The position numbers were made by a program, and so were the translations under genes. From positions 1 through 50,076 of the forward strand of contig JAUNGG010000004.1 in NCBI GenBank assembly GCA_030524635.1: a stretch of DNA of 50,076 bases. The letters run 5' to 3'. The stretch is from Lachnospiraceae bacterium. GTDB lineage: Bacteria > Bacillota > Clostridia > Lachnospirales > Lachnospiraceae. The notes below the pieces were generated by a model. The model had not been told where the DNA came from, did no database searches, and saw nothing but the letters and a program-made list of their open reading frames with translations. Below are positions 24,294-32,662 of this stretch, one piece after another. Within the stretch, counting starts at the first letter, position 1. Each line of letters starts with the position of its first letter.

Positions 24294-24947
24294 CTACAGA
24301 TAATTCAAAATATCCCCCACCGTTTCCACCTCAAGATCCGCCAGACTCCTGTCAAATCCAAACCGCTCATCGATCAGCGCCGCCACTGTCATCCCGGCGC
24401 TGTGAGCCGCCGTAATTCCAACAGTGGAATCCTCCAGCACGAAGCACTGCTCCTCCTTCACTCCTAAGGTTCCTGCTGTATAATGATAGATCTCCGGATC
24501 CGGCTTGCTCCGTACAAACATATCGCCAGTAACTACTGTATCAAAATAATCCAGCACTCCGTTGCTGAACAGTACATGAAGCACCAGCTGCCTGTGAGTG
24601 GAGGATGCCACCGCAAGCCGGTAACCTCTGCGTTTTAATTCCTCCAAAACCGCTGCTGCCTCCGGCCGGAAAATCTCCTGATAATCCACCCTATCCTGCA
24701 CATTGCTCCAGCCCCGGTACAGCTGTCTGAGCTCCTGCCAGCTCTTTTTGCTCTGAATTGCTGCCTCCATGATCTCCCATGTATCCTTGGCCGTCTTTCC
24801 TACGGTTCCTAAAATGTCCGACTTCTGCACCTGGGGATTTAATGTCCTGGCAAAGGCCAGCAGATCCTCCAGATAAATCACCTCACTGTCGATCAAAACG
24901 CCGTCCATATCAAATATCACTGCCTGTATCGTCTTTTCTGTCTGCAT
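24294..24947 (-). CDS. HAD-superfamily phosphatase/phosphoglucomutase (beta-PGM-like)
   Basis: The 217-residue protein has motif I FDMDGVLIDSE at the N-terminus, an alpha-helical cap, motif II VASSTHRQ (near residue 115), motif III KPDPEIY (near 150) and motif IV VLEDSTVGI (near 170). The motif I plus DPEIY pattern is that of the beta-phosphoglucomutase/phosphoglycolate-phosphatase group. The substrate is not deducible. Start 24947 is chosen because GGAGAGG lies 9 bases upstream; longer in-frame starts would run into the preceding gene. It follows the zinc-ribbon gene by about 35 bases. Confidence 0.85.
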   Translation of the reverse strand: MQTEKTIQAVIFDMDGVLIDSEVIYLEDLLAFARTLNPQVQKSDILGTVGKTAKDTWEIMEAAIQSKKSWQELRQLYRGWSNVQDRVDYQEIFRPEAAAVLEELKRRGYRLAVASSTHRQLVLHVLFSNGVLDYFDTVVTGDMFVRSKPDPEIYHYTAGTLGVKEEQCFVLEDSTVGITAAHSAGMTVAALIDERFGFDRSLADLEVETVGDILNYL

Positions 24948-24982
24948 GCTTTCTTTCCTCTCCTGTCCTGACTGCGGATCCA

Positions 24983-25420
24983 TCACTGCAGCCGCTGTCC
25001 GCACATGGGACAATATTTAAAATTCCCCGGTGATTCGTGCTTGCAGATGGGGCATCTCAAGGTTTTTTCCGGGTCCGGGGTCTGATCCCCCTGCTGATCC
25101 TGTGCTGCTGTCTGTCCATACGCTCCATACCGGCGCTTTCCGTCCTCCACCAGCTTCAGATCCTCATTCCGGATCTCCACCTGCTCTCCCCGGGCAATGG
25201 CTCTTCCCACCTCAGGATTCAGCTCATAAACCGCCTCACAGCATGACATCTTGACGAAAAACCGCTTATTCCATTTGAATAAGGGAATAAAGAAAAAACT
25301 GAAATAATAGTATGTCATGATCACCTGGCATTGTGCCAGGCTGCCGCAGTATTTACACATCAGCGAGCCCACATACTGCAGAATCTTTGAACCCTGGCTG
25401 ATTCCTCCAATAAAAATCAT
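24983..25420 (-). CDS. Zinc-ribbon protein
   Basis: This 145-residue protein has an N-terminal CKYCG pair and a short hydrophobic stretch (YYYFSFFFIPLFKW, about 35-48). The C-terminal zinc ribbon has knuckles CPIC and CPMCG, separated by 13 residues. The middle holds a charged helix and a glutamine/aspartate-rich linker. GGAGG lies 8 bases before the ATG at 25420. Similar small proteins occur widely in Lachnospiraceae with no known role. It may bind zinc and associate with the membrane. Confidence 0.75.
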   Translation of the reverse strand: MIFIGGISQGSKILQYVGSLMCKYCGSLAQCQVIMTYYYFSFFFIPLFKWNKRFFVKMSCCEAVYELNPEVGRAIARGEQVEIRNEDLKLVEDGKRRYGAYGQTAAQDQQGDQTPDPEKTLRCPICKHESPGNFKYCPMCGQRLQ

Positions 25421-25480
25421 GATGCTTTCCTCCAAAATTTGTGTGCTGATACACGGGAAATCTCCGTGCATCTGTATTGA

Positions 25481-25540
25481 TAACTGTTCAGTGCCCTCGC
25501 TCCGCTGGGGCAGACCCTGCGCAGACCTACGGAACAGTTA
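25481..25540. repeat. Palindromic intergenic element with TAACTGTTC/GAACAGTTA ends
   Basis: Perfect 9-base inverted ends (25481-25489 and 25532-25540) enclose a 42-base G+C-rich centre. A shorter element with the same end sequence lies at 39595-39619. Shared ends at two unlinked intergenic sites suggest a small dispersed repeat family. Confidence 0.6.
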
Positions 25541-25582
25541 CCTGCATTGTATCATAAAACAGGCAGCAAAAAAAGAGGGCAT

Positions 25583-25625
25583 AAAAAATCTGCAGATCCT
25601 CTATCCGGAATCTGCAGATTTTTTC
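25583..25625 (-). terminator. Bidirectional terminator downstream of the DUF378 gene
   Basis: Perfect 15-base arms (AAAAAATCTGCAGAT and ATCTGCAGATTTTTT) around a 12-base loop give T-runs on both strands. It serves the DUF378 gene, which ends at 25724. Confidence 0.85.
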
Positions 25626-25723
25626 ATCTTGTATCATGACGGTTCCAATGTCTTCCCAGCTGTCTCCCAGCTCTCACCTTACAGTTTCTTGTTCCCTGTA
25701 AACGTAACCACATATCCTTTCGA

Positions 25724-25930
25724 TCAGCCGGCAGCCATCTCCTTCGTCCGGCCGTAAAAGGTCAGCAAATACAAACCACAAAGCCCCACAAGGGCATAGA
25801 TAATTCTTGCCAGCCAGTTGCTTCCAAACAGAAATGCCACCAGGTTAAAGTTAAAAAATCCGATCAGCCCCCAATTCACAGCACCAATGATGCTGATCGT
25901 CAGCGCAGTTTTGTCTAATGCTTTGTTCAT
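25724..25930 (-). CDS. DUF378-family small membrane protein
   Basis: The 68-residue protein has two transmembrane helices and the family pattern IGAVNWGLIGFFNFNLVAFLFG near residues 15-36, followed by LARIIYALVGL. This family (YuzA-like) is widespread and uncharacterised. AAGGAGG precedes the ATG and a strong terminator follows, so it is a single-gene unit. Confidence 0.88.
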   Translation of the reverse strand: MNKALDKTALTISIIGAVNWGLIGFFNFNLVAFLFGSNWLARIIYALVGLCGLYLLTFYGRTKEMAAG

Positions 25931-26099
25931 AAGAGAAAACCTCCTTTATATCTTTTCATGTTCTGATTCTATATCAGGAAGTTTTCCACAGAGACGGGGA
26001 TTTTATACCTGTTTTTCCACAGACAGCTTCTGACTTTTCCTCGTTTGTGATCGGCTCTGCGGGTTTACTTTTTATCTTGGCATACTAAACTCCTTCTAG

Positions 26100-27641
26100 C
26101 TACATTCCGGCCAGAATTTCCTGCTCTGCATCATCAAACAGCAGCCGTTTATTGTACTGATAGTACCGCTCACAGTCATATTCCTGTAAAAATTTAGTAC
26201 AGTTAAAGCTGGTATTCAGCTCTGTGATAAAGATCACCATCTCCTGGCTGTCGCCAAAGGCGGCTTCCATAAAATCAAATCCATGCTCCAGCATCTGGGA
26301 GGCCTGGTCAAAGCTGTCCTCAAAGGCATCACTGTCTGCAGCAAACCTCTCCCGCAGGAAATCCCACGCTGCATCAAGGCCCTTGGATGCCCCGGCATCA
26401 TCCACCTTTCCTTCCCCGGAAGATGCAGCCTGACCAGGCTCCTTCTCCCACAGAATCAGTGCCGAACGATACTCCTCCAGCTTTTTCATCACATTCCGGT
26501 AAAGGAGATCCTCCTTCCTGGTGAGAAGCTCCTGCTTCTTAAGACCTTCCCATTCCTGCTCCGTTTCCCGAAGTAATTCTGATATTTGGCCAGCCCCATC
26601 AGCTTCAGCCTGCCGGAACCGCTTCAGAACGTTCATCAGCCGCCCCATCAGCTCCTCCTGCCGCAGCACCTCGCCAAACCGGCTGCCCAGCTTTGACAGC
26701 AGAAGCCCCACCACACTCAGCCTCTCATCAAAGGCTGCTTTTGCCAGCTTATCGCACAGGCTTTCCCGGATCACACCGGCCAGAATCTCATCTACCTGAT
26801 ACTCATTCTGATATTTATCATAAAGCTCCAGATAATTGGCAAAATCCTTGGCGATCTTCGGATGCTGAAGGTACTGGACGATCACCTCCCGGTCCACCTG
26901 CTTACCCAAATGCTCATACACCTGGATCAGCCGTGACAGATCCTCCCAGCCTCTTGGCGTAGCAAACATTCGGCCGTCCACGGTAGTTTCAATATGGCAG
27001 AAGTATTGTTTTTTCACATTCAGATAAGCAAGGATTGCCGGATGAATATTCACCTGGTAGGCATATTCCTTCCACACCTCAAAATCTGGCTCCACTATGA
27101 TCTTCTTGATCCGGTCCAGCGTCACCACATCAAAATCCCGCACCGACTTATTATACTCCGGTGGATTTCCGGCAGCTACGATAACCCACCCCTCCGGGAT
27201 CTTATGGCTTCCGAAGGTTTTGCACTGAAGGAACTGCAGCATGGTAGGGGCCAGGGTCTCTGAAACGCAGTTAATCTCATCGATAAACAAAATACCTTCC
27301 TTTAATCCGGTAGCCTCGATCTTATCATAAATCGATGCCACAATCTCACTCATGGTATACTCTGTGACGGAATATTCCTTTCCGCCGTAGGACTTCTTTT
27401 CAATAAAAGGCAGGCCGATTGCGCTCTGCCTGGTATGATGGGTAATGGTGTAGGCTACCAGACCGATTCTGCATTCCTTTGCTATCTGCTCCATGATCTG
27501 CGTCTTTCCCACTCCTGGCGGGCCGATCAGCAGCACCGGCCTCTGCCGGATCATAGGAATGGCGTAAGCGCCAAATTCATCCTTATACAGATACGCTTCG
27601 ATGGTATCCTTGATCTCTTCCTTTGCCCGTTTTATATTCAT
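26100..27641 (-). CDS. MoxR-type AAA+ ATPase
   Basis: The 513-residue protein has Walker A GPPGVGKTQ (about 38-46), Walker B ILFIDEIN (near 115), a sensor-1-like VAAGNPPEYN (near 150) and a C-terminal lid. A further 200 residues of helical, charged sequence follow. MoxR-type ATPases act with von Willebrand factor A proteins as chaperones or metal-insertion and assembly machines. It is 36 bases downstream of the VWA gene and forms a pair with it. The long C-terminal extension, with many glutamates, is unusual for the short MoxR family and may be an interaction arm. Confidence 0.88.
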   Translation of the reverse strand: MNIKRAKEEIKDTIEAYLYKDEFGAYAIPMIRQRPVLLIGPPGVGKTQIMEQIAKECRIGLVAYTITHHTRQSAIGLPFIEKKSYGGKEYSVTEYTMSEIVASIYDKIEATGLKEGILFIDEINCVSETLAPTMLQFLQCKTFGSHKIPEGWVIVAAGNPPEYNKSVRDFDVVTLDRIKKIIVEPDFEVWKEYAYQVNIHPAILAYLNVKKQYFCHIETTVDGRMFATPRGWEDLSRLIQVYEHLGKQVDREVIVQYLQHPKIAKDFANYLELYDKYQNEYQVDEILAGVIRESLCDKLAKAAFDERLSVVGLLLSKLGSRFGEVLRQEELMGRLMNVLKRFRQAEADGAGQISELLRETEQEWEGLKKQELLTRKEDLLYRNVMKKLEEYRSALILWEKEPGQAASSGEGKVDDAGASKGLDAAWDFLRERFAADSDAFEDSFDQASQMLEHGFDFMEAAFGDSQEMVIFITELNTSFNCTKFLQEYDCERYYQYNKRLLFDDAEQEILAGM

Positions 27642-27677
27642 AGTTGATCGTTCTCCCTTTTCCTGTTCTGTTATCTG

Positions 27678-29132
27678 CTACCACTGCATATCATCCTTTG
27701 GAATCTCATCCTCCAGCCACCAGCCGTCCGGCTTCTGCTCACGGCCTCCCGCTTCCGTCTGCTCCCCTCCGGCAGCCTGCCGCTGTGCATCCCCAGCCAA
27801 AACTCCCGGTTCCTGGCCCAGATCCTCCGGAGAAAGGATGATCTTCATCGCCCACCCCGGCACGGAAATATCCGAATAGCTGTCCTTCATAAACACGAAT
27901 ACGGTATCATAGGGCGGCTTCTGCACTGGATAAATGCCTTTTCCATCTGTAAAATAAATCAAGCCCCTCAGCCGTGTAAACTCCCGCCGCGCCTGCAGCC
28001 CGGCCACATACTCAAATGCCGGCCTAAAATCAGTGCCGCCCTGCCCGGCGATGGTGAAATGCTCCATATAATTCTTCATTTCCTCCTGGCTGGTAATCAC
28101 CACATCCGACTGGATCTTCTCATCGCACTGAATGATATGGATATTTACCTTATGAAAGTAGCTTTCTGATGAAGACAATACCGAATAAGTCTCCTCCAGA
28201 AACCGCTGCACCAGCGGCCCGGAGCAGGACATGGAGGTATCGATCACAATCACAAAATCCTCCACTCGGTACACTTCCTTCGTTTCCAAAGGCTCCACCA
28301 GCGGCATGTTTCCATACATTTCCAGTCCATAGGTATAAAACACCGGGTCAAAGGAATCCGGATCTACCTGGATCTCCTCCTTCAGCACTGCAAATTTCCT
28401 CAGGAATGCCCGGTAATCGTACCGCTCCCGGTTCTCCACCTGCACCTGCTCCAAAAGATCCCGGCTGTCCTCTGACGGATCCTTAGAGCCGGTGGTCTCC
28501 ATCTCCGTCTGCATCTTCTCCCGGTTGTCCTTCCACAGATTCTGCCGGCGGATCATCTGGCTCTTTGGCATCTCCTGCTCCCACAGGTCGTGGCTGTCCA
28601 CATAAAACTCCCCGGTCAGCCGGTCAAGCTGCTTCTCATTAAACTTCATTTCCACCAGCTTTTTATAGATTCCCTCTGCATTCATCACAGCCAATCCCGC
28701 ATTTTTAAACCGCAGGTAGGTCTCCCGGCGGAACATGGACGGCGGCCGGTGGACACACTTCTGGTAAAGACCATCAATCACCGATTCCATGGCAATATCA
28801 CAGGCCAGATTCCACAGCCGCGGATCTCTCCCTTTTCTGGTATCCATATGGCAGAACAGACAGTGAAACAGCATATGAAGAAACGCCCGGTTCACCATCA
28901 CCCGTCCCTGCCGGTACAGTTCAATCAAAAAATCTGGTCCATAATAGATCAGAAATCCATCTGTGGCGATCCCCCTCCGGTTCCAGTCCGCCTCAAATCC
29001 CAGACTGCTTAAGGACACATCCAGGAACCGCATATTCAGATACAGCTCATTTCTGGACATGGTAAGGATTTTCACACATAAGCCTACCTGATCCAGCTCC
29101 TGCAGCTGCCGGTGTCTTGTAGGGTCGATCAT
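27678..29132 (-). CDS. VWA-domain protein with a DUF2201-like metallopeptidase domain lacking the catalytic Glu
   Basis: The 484-residue protein has two parts. Residues 1 to about 200 resemble the putative metallopeptidase domain that commonly precedes a VWA domain, but the expected HExxH reads HMLFH (86-90), followed by another His at 95. The glutamate that activates water is Met, so proteolysis is unlikely while metal binding may persist. The VWA domain starts near 291, with a complete MIDAS: DTSMS (298-302), GGTDF and FTDG. AGGAGG precedes the start. It pairs with the MoxR ATPase downstream and the DUF3783 gene 24 bases upstream. The C-terminal tail is Gln/Gly/Glu-rich. Confidence 0.85.
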   Translation of the reverse strand: MIDPTRHRQLQELDQVGLCVKILTMSRNELYLNMRFLDVSLSSLGFEADWNRRGIATDGFLIYYGPDFLIELYRQGRVMVNRAFLHMLFHCLFCHMDTRKGRDPRLWNLACDIAMESVIDGLYQKCVHRPPSMFRRETYLRFKNAGLAVMNAEGIYKKLVEMKFNEKQLDRLTGEFYVDSHDLWEQEMPKSQMIRRQNLWKDNREKMQTEMETTGSKDPSEDSRDLLEQVQVENRERYDYRAFLRKFAVLKEEIQVDPDSFDPVFYTYGLEMYGNMPLVEPLETKEVYRVEDFVIVIDTSMSCSGPLVQRFLEETYSVLSSSESYFHKVNIHIIQCDEKIQSDVVITSQEEMKNYMEHFTIAGQGGTDFRPAFEYVAGLQARREFTRLRGLIYFTDGKGIYPVQKPPYDTVFVFMKDSYSDISVPGWAMKIILSPEDLGQEPGVLAGDAQRQAAGGEQTEAGGREQKPDGWWLEDEIPKDDMQW

Positions 29133-29156
29133 CGCTGATGCCTCCTTCTGCTGATT

Positions 29157-29663
29157 TTAATCTGTTATTTTTTGAACAGCAGCATGCTCCTTTTCCAGTT
29201 CCTGATAAAGCTGATAGAAGGTCCATCCTGCATTCTGCGGTGTGATGACAGCCTTTAAGTCAATTTTCGGAACTCCCGCCTTTTTCAGATTATAAAACAG
29301 GAAATCCATCCGTCCGCTGGTAAAATTCCGCAGTACCAGCACATCCTGACCGATAACCGGAAACTGCACAGATTCTAAGCTTTGCCCGGCCTCCTGAGAC
29401 GGTCTGGCTTCTCCTTCTTCTTTTCTGGACTGGTATCCAGGCATCCCGGCCAGGTACCCAACTGATTCGAATACCTGCTCCGGATCTATATTCTTGATAC
29501 GCACACCCATACGAACCATAACGCTTTTCAGCTGCCTCACTCGCTTTTCGCTGCCGGCTTCATTCGTATGATAGTATAATACGGTTTCATGTAATTTCTG
29601 CATTTTTTGCTCCTGATATTCATTCATTTTCGGCGGCATTTCAGCATGGAAGGCTGAACTCAT
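29157..29663 (-). CDS. DUF3783-domain protein
   Basis: In this 168-residue protein, residues 95-160 match the DUF3783 pattern: DVLVLRNF, then LKKAGVPKIDLKAVITPQNAGWTF and LYQELEKEH. The N-terminal part (ETVLYYHTN..KRVRQLKSVMVRMG) has a flavodoxin-like beta-alpha start. Function is unknown; relatives sit in anaerobe genomes. The ATG at 29663 has AGGA five bases upstream; the longer reading frame has no supporting ribosome site. It is the first gene before the VWA/MoxR pair, in the same direction. Confidence 0.75.
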   Translation of the reverse strand: MSSAFHAEMPPKMNEYQEQKMQKLHETVLYYHTNEAGSEKRVRQLKSVMVRMGVRIKNIDPEQVFESVGYLAGMPGYQSRKEEGEARPSQEAGQSLESVQFPVIGQDVLVLRNFTSGRMDFLFYNLKKAGVPKIDLKAVITPQNAGWTFYQLYQELEKEHAAVQKITD

Positions 29664-29849
29664 GCCATTCCTATCATATTCCACATGGGCGCAAATTACA
29701 AGCCGGAGATTGAGAACCTTCTCTTTTTTTATAAAATGTGTTACACTATTACATACAGCATACTGCCGAAACCGCTGCTTAACCCGGGTAATCCGATTGA
29801 CGGTGCAAATGCTGCCATAACATGAAATAATCGAAGAGGAGGTGTTTTT

Positions 29850-31442
29850 GTGCGTAAACGCTTTAATGTATCCGGAACCTGTTTTCCAGAAGAGCATTAT
29901 ATGGTAAATATTGATGGCAGACTAAAACAAATTACTGCAATGATCCAGCAAGGTGAATACTTCTGCATCAATCGTGCCAGACAATTTGGGAAAACCACTT
30001 TACTGGAAGGTCTGTTCCGCACACTAAAGAAAACTTATACCGTATTCTTCTTATCCTTTGAAGGATTAGACCGTTCCTCTTACGAAAGCAGCTATGATTT
30101 TAATCAAAATTTTTGTACTCTTTTATTAGACAGCCTGGACGAAGATAACCGAGATTCCATTTCAGAGGAATCTATCAATAAACTAGAAAAAATTGCAGAC
30201 GGTACCCTTCGCATTAACTTCACTGGTTTAAATCAATTGATCCGGGAATTATGCCAATCTGCCAGAAGGCCGGTTATCTTGCTAATTGATGAGGTAGATA
30301 ACGCTTGCAATAATCAGATATTTCTGGATTTTCTGGGTACACTTCGGATGAAATATCTTCAACGGAAACGGATTGCCACTTTTCAGTCCGTCATATTGAC
30401 TGGTGTTTATGATATTAAAAATTTAAAATTAAAAATTCGCCCGAATGAAGAACACCGATACAACAGTCCTTGGAATATCGCTGCAAAATTCACTGTTGAT
30501 ATGAGTTTTTCCACAGTTGAAATCAAGGCTATGCTGCTGGAATATGCCGCAGACTGTAACATAGAAATCAATGCTGCTGAAATCAGCCAGTTGATCTACG
30601 ACTATACTTCTGGGTACCCTTATCTGGTATCACAAATTTGTAAATTGATGGACGAGGTTGTTTCTAAAAACAGTGAGTTTCCTTCTTTATGCTCCGTATG
30701 GACACAAGAAGGCTTTCTGGCTGCAATCAAGCTCCTGCTAAAAGAGCAAAATACTTTATTTGATGACATTATAAAAAAACTGTCTGACCACCATAAATTA
30801 AAATTATTAATTCAAGACATCCTCTTTGTTGGCAATCATTATCCTTATCAGGCCGATAATGAAACCATTCAGTTAGGTACCATGTTTGGCTTTTTAAAAG
30901 ACAGGGATTCTTCGGTCGCAGTAGCAAATCGTATCTTTGAAGTCCGTCTATATGATTACTTTTTATCCGAAGATATGGTCGGAAATGCCATCTATCAGGC
31001 AGCATCAGCAAACCGAAATCAATTCATCGTTCATGGAATGCTTCAGATGAAGCTTGTTATGGAAAAATTTTTTGAATACTACACAGAGCTCTATAATCCG
31101 ACCGATGAAGCTTTTGTAGAAAATCAAGGCCGAAAACTGTTCCTGCTTTTTTTGAAGCCAATTATCAATGGCACCGGAAATTATTATATCGAAGCACAGA
31201 CCAGAGATCAGAAGCGAACCGATATTATTGTTGACTATCACGGACAACAGTTTATTATCGAATTAAAGCTATGGCACGGAAAAGAATACGAGGAACGCGG
31301 GAAAAAACAGCTGTTCGAATATCTCAACTATTATCATAAAGAACAAGGATACCTGCTGAGTTTTAACTTTAATAAAAAGAAAACGATTGGAATCCAAGAA
31401 CTGCAATATGAGAACAAACGGATCCTGGAAGTAATCGTATAA
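29850..31442 (+). CDS. AAA-like ATPase with C-terminal PD-(D/E)XK nuclease domain
   Basis: The 530-residue protein opens with a Walker A region NRARQFGKTTLL (about 47-58) and a Walker B ILLIDEVDN (near 147). A winged-helix-like middle follows, then a C-terminal PD-(D/E)XK fold: DIIVDYHGQQFIIELKLWHG (near 460-480), with catalytic D, E and K. This is the large AAA-ATPase-like family that is multiplied in gut anaerobes and suspected to be mobile or defensive; no function is established. The start is GTG with GAGGAGG. It is transcribed against all its neighbours, is visibly A+T-richer, and splits the topB-LRR pair from the DUF3783-VWA-MoxR genes, which suggests insertion. Confidence 0.85.
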   Translation: MRKRFNVSGTCFPEEHYMVNIDGRLKQITAMIQQGEYFCINRARQFGKTTLLEGLFRTLKKTYTVFFLSFEGLDRSSYESSYDFNQNFCTLLLDSLDEDNRDSISEESINKLEKIADGTLRINFTGLNQLIRELCQSARRPVILLIDEVDNACNNQIFLDFLGTLRMKYLQRKRIATFQSVILTGVYDIKNLKLKIRPNEEHRYNSPWNIAAKFTVDMSFSTVEIKAMLLEYAADCNIEINAAEISQLIYDYTSGYPYLVSQICKLMDEVVSKNSEFPSLCSVWTQEGFLAAIKLLLKEQNTLFDDIIKKLSDHHKLKLLIQDILFVGNHYPYQADNETIQLGTMFGFLKDRDSSVAVANRIFEVRLYDYFLSEDMVGNAIYQAASANRNQFIVHGMLQMKLVMEKFFEYYTELYNPTDEAFVENQGRKLFLLFLKPIINGTGNYYIEAQTRDQKRTDIIVDYHGQQFIIELKLWHGKEYEERGKKQLFEYLNYYHKEQGYLLSFNFNKKKTIGIQELQYENKRILEVIV

Positions 31443-31513
31443 CACAGCAAACTCACCGCCAATGCCGCCACGACATCCTGCGGTAAATTTCTTCTATAAT
31501 TATGTTCACGCAG

Positions 31514-31558
31514 AGTCGAGTACAGGGACAACACGCTCCTGTACTCGACTTTCTTTCT
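31514..31558 (+). terminator. Terminator of the AAA/PD-(D/E)XK gene
   Basis: Perfect 13-base arms AGTCGAGTACAGG and CCTGTACTCGACT (31514-31526 and 31538-31550) are followed by TTCTTTC on the plus strand. There is no T-run on the minus strand. Confidence 0.78.
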
Positions 31559-31561
31559 CCT

Positions 31562-32662
31562 CTACAGCTCAAATCTCCTGCGCCGTCTGGGCTGCTGGGC
31601 TTCCTCTGCCGCATCCTGTATTCCAGATACCGCTCCAATTCCCGACATCAGCCCATCTCTCACTGGATCCTCCTCTAAAAAACCTGCTTTCCTTTCATGG
31701 CGGATATCCATCAGGATTCCCAATGCCTGGGCATCTCCCTTCCGGCTGCCTTCCTCCAGCATTCCATCCAGACATTCCTTGCTGCACCAGCCTGCCCTGG
31801 CCGCAAATTTCAGAATACCCCAATCCTGCTGACTGGCCGCCACCTGGAAGATCTCCGGTCCATGTCCGGCTGCATATTCCTCATAGATCCTTCTGCGTTC
31901 CTCCGAAAGCTGAACCGGATACATCAGCCGTCCCAATACCAGTTCTGTCACCAGCTCCGGCTTTTCCTGTACCTGGATATGAGGAAACAGCTTGTCATAC
32001 GTCAGATATTGAAAATCCGTTCCGCTGAATGCATTCCGGTACCGATGGCCGCAGCCGTGCATCTCCTGAGTCAGGATCCTGGCCGGTGTATTTTCAATGG
32101 ATTCCTCATAATACTCCGGGAACAGAAGCCTTGCCAGCATCCGTCCCTGCTCATCCAGACAATTCACCCGAAGCGTCTGCCGAAGCTCGGCCAGCACCTC
32201 CTTTAAACAGGATTTCACACCTGGAACCATGTGAATATCCAATCGTCCAATGCCAAGGCATCCGGTAAACAGTCCTGCTCCCAGATCCTTCAAGCTGCTG
32301 AAGAACTCCAGCCGCTCCAGATTTTCACAATTATAAAATGCGTAAGCCCCGATCTTCCTAAGACCAGAAGGCAGGGAAACGGACCGCAGATCATTTCCCT
32401 TTAAAGCAGGTGTTCCGTCCTCCAACGCTTCTGCTGCCACCAGCTCCGGGGCACATGGCTCCAATTCTGCTGCGGCTTCTGCTATTTCCGCCAGGTACTT
32501 CTCCCCTGGCTCCTGCCGCCGGACGGTTTCCGAACACATATAAGCCCCCAGCTCTGTAACCGGCAGCCCTCCGATCTGCTCCGGTATCTCGGCTTGTCCG
32601 TCATAGCCAAAACACCGCAGGATACGGATCCCGTCCCTTACCTTATCACATATTACTTTCAT
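31562..32662 (-). CDS. Leucine-rich-repeat (LRR_5/BspA-like) protein
   Basis: The 366-residue cytoplasmic protein has no signal peptide. LRR_5-type units lie near residues 20-45 (EIPEQIGGLPVTELGAYMCS) and 92-135 (SLPSGLRKIGAYAFYNCENL). A helical C-terminal half and a basic tail (QPRRRRRFEL) follow. The ATG overlaps the topB stop by four bases, so the two are cotranslated. The C-terminal half, with WGILKFAARAGW and GDAQALGILMDIRHE, looks like ankyrin- or HEAT-type helical repeats. Function unknown; a role as a protein-binding partner of the topB/MoxR neighbourhood is conjecture. Confidence 0.82.
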   Translation of the reverse strand: MKVICDKVRDGIRILRCFGYDGQAEIPEQIGGLPVTELGAYMCSETVRRQEPGEKYLAEIAEAAAELEPCAPELVAAEALEDGTPALKGNDLRSVSLPSGLRKIGAYAFYNCENLERLEFFSSLKDLGAGLFTGCLGIGRLDIHMVPGVKSCLKEVLAELRQTLRVNCLDEQGRMLARLLFPEYYEESIENTPARILTQEMHGCGHRYRNAFSGTDFQYLTYDKLFPHIQVQEKPELVTELVLGRLMYPVQLSEERRRIYEEYAAGHGPEIFQVAASQQDWGILKFAARAGWCSKECLDGMLEEGSRKGDAQALGILMDIRHERKAGFLEEDPVRDGLMSGIGAVSGIQDAAEEAQQPRRRRRFEL

